Source of the DNA: Prostheceraeus crozeri
Lineage: Eukaryota > Platyhelminthes > Polycladida > Euryleptidae
Assembly (NCBI GenBank): GCA_907163375.1
Contig: CAJQUW010007865.1
Coordinates: forward strand, 1 to 64,000
Length of the DNA stretch: 64,000 nucleotides
Direction: 5' to 3'
In this document: piece by piece, positions 58,807-64,000 of the stretch
Position numbering within the stretch: the stretch's first letter is position 1
How the letters are laid out: every line of letters begins with the position of its first letter
Translations under genes and position numbers: made by a program
The notes under the pieces: generated by a model
What the model was told of the DNA's origin: nothing
Seen by the model: only the letters and a program-made list of their open reading frames with translations
Databases searched by the model: none

Positions 58807-60081
58807 ATGGATAATTCGGACAGGATGCAAGAACTTGCGGCTATTCGTCATCATCAGAACCTCATGAATCTAGCACTTCACCATGTCCGCAGAATAAAGG
58901 GAAGCAGACCAAGAAAATGTCGAAGACATTGGGTCCGACCATGGATCGGCAGAAGACGACAATTTGGCCTGTATGATCAGTTGCTTGTCGAATTGCGTAA
59001 TGAAGATCAAGACTCATTCAAGAACTTCATGCGTATGCCCCCTAGCATGTTTGACGAAATTTTACAGAGAGTGGGATCAAAAATTGCTAAAGAATCGACC
59101 ACCTTCCGAGAAGCTCTTGATCCTGGTTTGAAACTCGCTATTACACTTCGGTATCTCGCTTCAGGAACAAAGTATCGCTCAATGTCCTACGGGTGGAGAG
59201 TTCCGCACAACACAATATCCATTCTCATCCCAGAAGTGTGTCAGGCCATCATTGATGAGTACAAAGATGAAGTGATGAAGTGTCCATCATCTCCGGTAGA
59301 ATGGCGAGCTATTGCTGAACAATTCATGAAGAGATGGAACTTCCCTCACACTTGTGGTGCTCTTGATGGCAAGCATGTGGAATGCAAGTGTCCCCTAAAA
59401 GCGGGTCTCTCTTCTACAATTACAAGGGATACTATTCCATTGTGCTGTTGGCTCTTGTTGATGCAGACTATAAGTTCATCTGGGCAGACATCGGTGGAAT
59501 GGGATCAGCGTCAGACGCCCAAATCTACAATGCCTCCGAACTGAAGAAATATGTTGAAGATGGTTGCATTGGTTTCCCTGATCCTGAACCGCTACCGAAC
59601 GACGATGTGTGTGTTCCATACTTCATCGTCGGAGACGAAGCCTTCGCTCTTCGACCCAACATGATGAAACCGTATGCATTGCGTGGTATGACGCGGTCGG
59701 AACGCATCTTCAATTATCGACTCCACGGCCAGGCGGGTGGTAGAAAATGCATTCGGAATTCTAGCCAACCGCTTTCAAATTCTCTTGAGCACAGTGCATC
59801 AGCATCCCGCGACAGTTAAGCGCATTGTCACGTGTATAATTCTCCACAATTTGATGCGCATCCGTTATCCATCAATGCAGAATCAGCAACTTGACAGTGC
59901 CGAAAATCAAGATCGTGTATTCATTCCGGGTGCGTGGAGAAATAGCGCAAATCTACAGAACATCTGCATAGTCGCTGGTAACAACACAGCAAACAAAGAG
60001 GGAAAGAAGTTGAGGAATCTCATCAAGCATTGGATCGTCTCTGAAGCCGGTGCAGTACCGTGGCAAAATAGAATGATCTAG
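58807..60081 (+). pseudogene. HARBI1-like Harbinger transposase, two frameshifts
   Basis: Start ATG 58807 (MDNSDRMQELAAIRHH). The N-terminal part has FKNFMRMPPSMFDEILQRVG and an HTH-like LRYLASGTKYRSMSYGWRV. The DDE_Tnp_4 nuclease begins at CGALDGKHVECKCP (first Asp), continues as YYSIVLLALVDADYKFIWAD (second Asp region) and FIVGDEAFALRPNMMKPY, and ends RRVVENAFGILANRF with the catalytic Glu. Two frame changes break it: near 59395 (four Cs where five would keep KCPPKSGSLFY in frame) and near 59725 (before ARRVVENAF). Otherwise the ~425-codon protein looks complete, so inactivation is recent. Confidence 0.92.
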
Positions 60082-60564
60082 AAGGTAGAACAATATTCTT
60101 CGAAAAATGCAGAGGCTTTTATAGGTTGGATACTTTTGACAGCATATACATGTTACTCATTCTACTGAAAAATCAATGTTTTCTCGGTGTTATCTGCGGA
60201 ATGAAAGAGATAATGAGCATTAATAATCAGTTTTCAAACAACAAGTTTAATTGGAGTTTGTCAGGATAATATTCACATACTATTAACTGGGCTAAATGTG
60301 CATGGCAGTACAAGAATACAAGCAGACGCTTATCGAATGCTCCTGTTTCTATACGCCTGATTAAATTATGCATGTAATTAGTCCTGTAATTATAATCAGA
60401 TTCAAATTATACATGTGACTTCAAGTCTCAGCTCGAAATTGAATGGTGAACAGCATAACTAAATTGAAATATTATTTTGTTTACCGGCAGGTTCATAGGC
60501 TACTACTAATTATGAAATATGATAAATGGTCGACGGTATTGTGAAAAGGCCTTGATTCACTTTG

Positions 60565-61200
60565 TCGAAGCAAGTGTGGAAAAATCAAGAAATTTTGATG
60601 GAAATTCTATTATAGTTGTTACAAAAAATCAACGCAACATATTTCATTGCACATAGTCATCTTCAGGTGAACATAGAACTAAGGAATGAAATCAAACTGA
60701 TAAACATTATGCCTCAAATTCTGAATTGGCATAATCTATTTCATAGAGAGATGAAACTCAGGAGATATCCTCAGAGCAGAGTTCTGGAGTCCATCCAAGC
60801 CTCCCCAACCACATGAGGCATCTATGTAAAGTGGAAATCGTTCATTGAATTGCATCCTTCTCTATTGTTGATGGTGGCTCTATGTTTCCGCATCAGGATG
60901 GATTCTTTTATCCATTGATTAAAGCATCATCATTCGCCGATCCTTGGTTGGGGAGGCTTAGATGGACTCTATCGAACTCAGCTCTGATGATGTTTCCTGA
61001 GCTTCACCTATCTAAGTAATATATTTTGCATGTTCATAATTTGAACCAGCCTGATTTCATTCCTTAATTCTATGTGTTTGCCTGAAGATGACTATGTGCA
61101 AAGCTTAGTTGAAATATATTGTGTTGATTCTTCAAAACAATCATACGTATAGAATTTCCATCAACATTCCTTGATTTTTCCACACTTGCTTTAGCAATCG
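60565..61200. repeat. Foldback element nested inside the Harbinger
   Basis: Arms of about 260 bp (60565-60830 and 60930-61200) pair imperfectly: GCAAGTGTGGAAAAATCAAG at the outer end; CACATAGTCATCTTCAGG and AGGAATGAAATCA in the middle; AGCCTCCCCAACCA near the loop. It lies between the two Harbinger genes. It may be a separate MITE-like insertion. Confidence 0.8.
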
Positions 61201-61703
61201 ACGGGAACATGTTGTTAAATAGAAAGATAAAAAAGAAACTCTCACAGTTGCGTTCGATATGTAAGTAAGTTAAAGAAATTAAAAATTAAATGCTTGTGTC
61301 ACTCAACTCTTTATGTAATTACTCGAAACATGGTTTACTACATTACTGGATTTGACACTGAGAAGAAAAGATCACGCCAATCTGCAGTAGTGGCCGAAAA
61401 AGATCTACATTAACAGCGCTAACACTGTCACATTGCTTGCAGAACTTGATACTAGAAATAGGATGTAGAATGTAGTATACAGTGAGATGCGTCGTCAATT
61501 TCAACATAAGTAGGAAATTATGAATTGACCGTAATTTTTAGCATGTGCTTCGACAATTTATTCCAATTATTTAATCCAACAATTTGTTCAAATTAATCAA
61601 TGCAGCCCTGGTTTGGATAAAAGAAAAAGGACATGTTGTCATGTAATCTTTTTATCTGGGATGTGATGCCCCTACACTACATGTAAGTTATCAACATAAA
61701 TTC

Positions 61704-62542
61704 TCAAACAATCTCAACATTGCTTGGAACATTTGGAGTGTTCAATCCTGAACTTTGAGTCACGTTGGAACTGTTCAAAAGCTCGGTGAATCCAGAAGGT
61801 CCCAGCGTGGCTGACAGAGAAGCGTCATTGACATTCACTGCACCACTGTCCATGTTGAGAAGTGAATTGTGCGGCTGAACTTGTTGGTCGTAGATCTGTT
61901 GACAAATATGTGGCGAAGACATGCTGCCAGAAGCATACTTGTCCATCCATTGCCTCCACGCGTTTGTAGGAGATGACCAAAAGGGTTGAGGTTGAAAGGG
62001 GAAGCTGGAAGTTCCTTGCCAGGAGGCATGCTGTGATGGAGGCACGACTTGGATTTGTGAACGCACAGGAGGCTCCTCCTCATCACTTTCGTGCAAGGAT
62101 TCTAGAATAGCACCAATTTCCTTGCGGGCTCTCTTGTACCTTCGTTTGCTCATGGTCATGAGCGCTCCTCTCACGTACTGGCCAAACACTTCCTGCTCCG
62201 TCATTGGCTGGGTCTGCTGCATTTTTCGAACTTGCTCGGCTGACTCTTGAAGCTGTTGCTGAAGAGTTAACAACAGAGCGTCATCGGACGTCTTCTTCTT
62301 GGTAGACACCATGTAGGCACTGTCGCCACTACACCAAGTGCCACCCATTTGGTCATCTTCATACTAGGTTTTCGATAGTCCTGGCACTTCTATTCCATAT
62401 AAATTGATTTTCCTCCAGGAACGTGACTATTGACTCCTCCTCCTCTTCGCTTAACTTGAACGTCTTCTTGTCCTTCTTCAACGAATGCATGCTCTCCGAT
62501 GAGGACGATGCATCGATTGCTGCCTTCGACTTTTTTTGACAT
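61704..62542 (-). pseudogene. MADF/Myb-like partner protein of the Harbinger, broken
   Basis: Minus strand. The most likely start is ATG 62542 (MSKK), where a run of seven As gives a +1 shift. The following frame reads KSKAAIDASSSSES, then the first helix of a MADF/SANT-like domain (LSEEEEESIVTFLEENQFIWN), and stops at about 62359. From 62348 another frame resumes with STKKKTSDDALLLTLQQQLQES (coiled coil), a basic KRRYKRARKE stretch, and a Gln/Ser/Pro-rich tail to 61704. The second and third helices of the domain are missing, so an internal deletion is likely. In active Harbingers this protein imports the transposase and binds the subterminal repeats. Confidence 0.75.
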
Positions 62543-62782
62543 TGCCAGCTGACTGTTGGTTGACACAAAGATAGTTTTATTTTCTATCAAGAGCATTTAT
62601 ATAGTCTACACTCTGCAGTGCCTGCGCAGGGCGTGCGTTCCACGAGCGTTGGCATTCGTTGTCAGTGCGCGGAGCACTCGTTTAGACCGTGGGAAGAAAT
62701 TGGACGTACTGCGACGCACAGCTCATCGATTCATGCGTCGTGTGCGTTCTGCATGCGTGGACCTAGTGTGACCGAGCCTTTA

Positions 62783-64000
62783 CCGGGATGAGATGATGGA
62801 GTGGGTGACGTTGCTGCTGTATCTTCTTGCTATGTTGGAGAACAAGTTTTTCCACATCACCAGTAATTGAACGCTGTTGTTCTCTTCAAGTGCATCACTG
62901 TAGGAAAGAGTCGGGTGGCTTTCAAAGCACATCTTTCGACGCTTTATATGATTGATCGTGACTTTTTCGAGGTGTGAGGGAACCCAGCGGTGAATGCGCA
63001 TTCAAAGAGACACTTTACAGGCTGAAATGCCTTGCGCTTCCACAGTTCAACATGTTCCCAGAAAGTGAGGTGATTGTAGCGATGGTGGACGAAGTTATGC
63101 TACTCTCCTAAATTTGATGGACTGACTGTATTGGCGGCGTACTGACACATATCTGATGCTCAAAATGCGCTCTATCCATTGTGTGAAATTGTAAGGGATG
63201 TGATTTTTCATTCAATAGTTGAAATTTCTCCAAATTATCAAATTTTCTGCGGATACATTTGCTTGCTGAAAATATTGATCCACGCGTGATGCTTTCTTTC
63301 AGCATCACATCTATGGGCGCCCGTCATCACATCCCGAGCGCCCCAAAATCATGTCATTATGAGGATAAAGCCCTATCAAATATCTCGCGGGCAACCATGC
63401 AGACAGGAAGCGAACAGAGGTTCGTAGTAATCACACACTCACTCTCACAAGTCCCACTGGATCCCTCACGGGCCTTTGGTACTCTCACCGAGCTCAGGCA
63501 ACCGTGACAACCCCAAAATCCTCACAGACTCCCCTGCAACCCATCCCTTGACTCTCGTAGCTCCAAAATTTTCCACGAGAGATCTTCAAAAATCCAATAC
63601 CTCCTTCGAGAGAAATTCTACAGACATTGTTGACTCTCAATTTTTTGTGCCGACAACATGTAGGCCTACACTAGAATGTAGGCTATTATTATGAGAGTCT
63701 TGCAATGTTGCATTTCAAGTTTGTGTAACAGCCAACCATTGAAAGCATTGTCTGTAGAAAAATAGCATGCAACCCGTAAGTCAAGGAAGCACATGTGAAA
63801 TTGCAGAATAGGGATATAAATAACCATGCCTCAGTCACCCCATAGGACATTTTAATTCATTAAAAAAGACTTCAATCAGATCTCAGAGAAATCAGATTCG
63901 ACCTCATTATTTGATAGAAAATCGGCCTGTATTCTTCAGACTGATAAAATACGAGCAGTTTTAAGAAACAGATGAGCAAGACATACTGCAAACCTGCGTC
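62783..64000. other. End block of unit 2b, no gene seen
   Basis: Matches 33012-34349. This copy has lost many one- to few-base pieces relative to unit 1 (for example near 62830-63260). No domain in either strand. Confidence 0.65.

Larger units (their letters stand above)
58449..62779. mobile_element. PIF/Harbinger transposon, full-length, two genes
   Basis: The ends AGGCCTGGTCACACT and AGTGTGACCGAGCCT pair. The target duplication TTA is exact (58446-58448, 62780-62782). The empty site is preserved in unit 1 (CAGTTACAGGGATG near 33010). The subterminal 150-250 bp at both ends are rich in GCATGCGT/GCGTGCG words. It carries the two genes expected of the superfamily, convergently oriented: a HARBI1-like transposase (plus) and a MADF/Myb-like DNA-binding protein (minus). 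Both are broken, and a foldback element sits between them. Confidence 0.95.
44648..64000. repeat. Segmental duplication, unit 2b (runs off the window)
   Basis: Starts at the same junction as 34387 and repeats the unit-1 blocks in order to the right edge (64000 = about 34349). Compared with unit 1 it lacks 2130-3380, most of block D, 22179-25132 and the nested Tc1 elements. It gains a Tc1 (46463-48034), a 440-bp stretch (55919-56358) and the Harbinger element. Confidence 0.85.

Noticed and set aside
61835-62086. Second frame overlapping the Harbinger partner gene
   Set aside because: It is a shadow of the MADF-like coding sequence in another frame.

Overview
This is AT-rich animal nuclear DNA. 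It shows intron-scale non-coding DNA, typical animal DNA transposons (Tc1/mariner, piggyBac, PIF/Harbinger, hAT), non-LTR retrotransposon 3' fragments and secreted C-type-lectin-like genes. No bacterial operons, rRNA or intact tRNA were seen. I would guess a marine invertebrate, but the species cannot be fixed from the sequence. No LTR, endogenous viral or Polinton-like element was recognised.

The main architecture is a tandem segmental duplication. Unit 1 is 1-34386 and starts inside the repeat. Unit 2a is 34387-37152, a short first part only. Unit 2b is 44648-64000 and runs off the right edge. Block order in a unit: lectin-like gene (minus strand) with its 5' flank; non-LTR RT fragment (3840-4330 = 49034-49520); block E (10246-11130 = 49722-50606); 34-bp minisatellite; GACGTC-rich repeat; block D; a short block (21796-22178 = 51873-52255); a second RT fragment (25400-25990 = 52580-53160); a miniature hAT (27282-29656 = 54094-55188); a SINE-like piece; a GA-rich tract; and an end block (32800-34386 = 58230-58448 plus 62783-64000). 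In unit 1, block D is itself duplicated: 4690-9284, and 11690-12629 plus 18013-21645.

Comparing the units dates the mobile elements. The two RT fragments and the miniature hAT are in both units, so they are older than the duplication. Private insertions are younger or were lost from one copy: a Tc1 at 9285-10243, a 5.4-kb unclassified TIR element at 12630-18012 with two further elements nested in it, a Tc1 inside the hAT at 27787-29071, a Tc1 at 46463-48034, and a complete two-gene Harbinger element at 58449-62779 with a perfect TTA target duplication. The 7.5-kb spacer 37153-44647 holds a THAP-domain fragment, a decayed mariner, a piggyBac and two miniature inverted-repeat elements.

The only host-type protein genes I can support are three single-exon genes for secreted coiled-coil proteins ending in a C-type-lectin-like domain (235-1089, 34874-35761, 45086-45931, all minus). 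Each has a TATA-type promoter about 60 bp upstream. Their flanks are nearly identical, yet their lectin domains differ at roughly a third of residues. This suggests diversifying selection on a recognition domain and is the most interesting observation here. The middle copy appears truncated before the last conserved cysteines.

Identities and counts were made by eye. Many apparent ORFs in this AT-rich DNA start with TTG or GTG or lie in repeats, and are left out.
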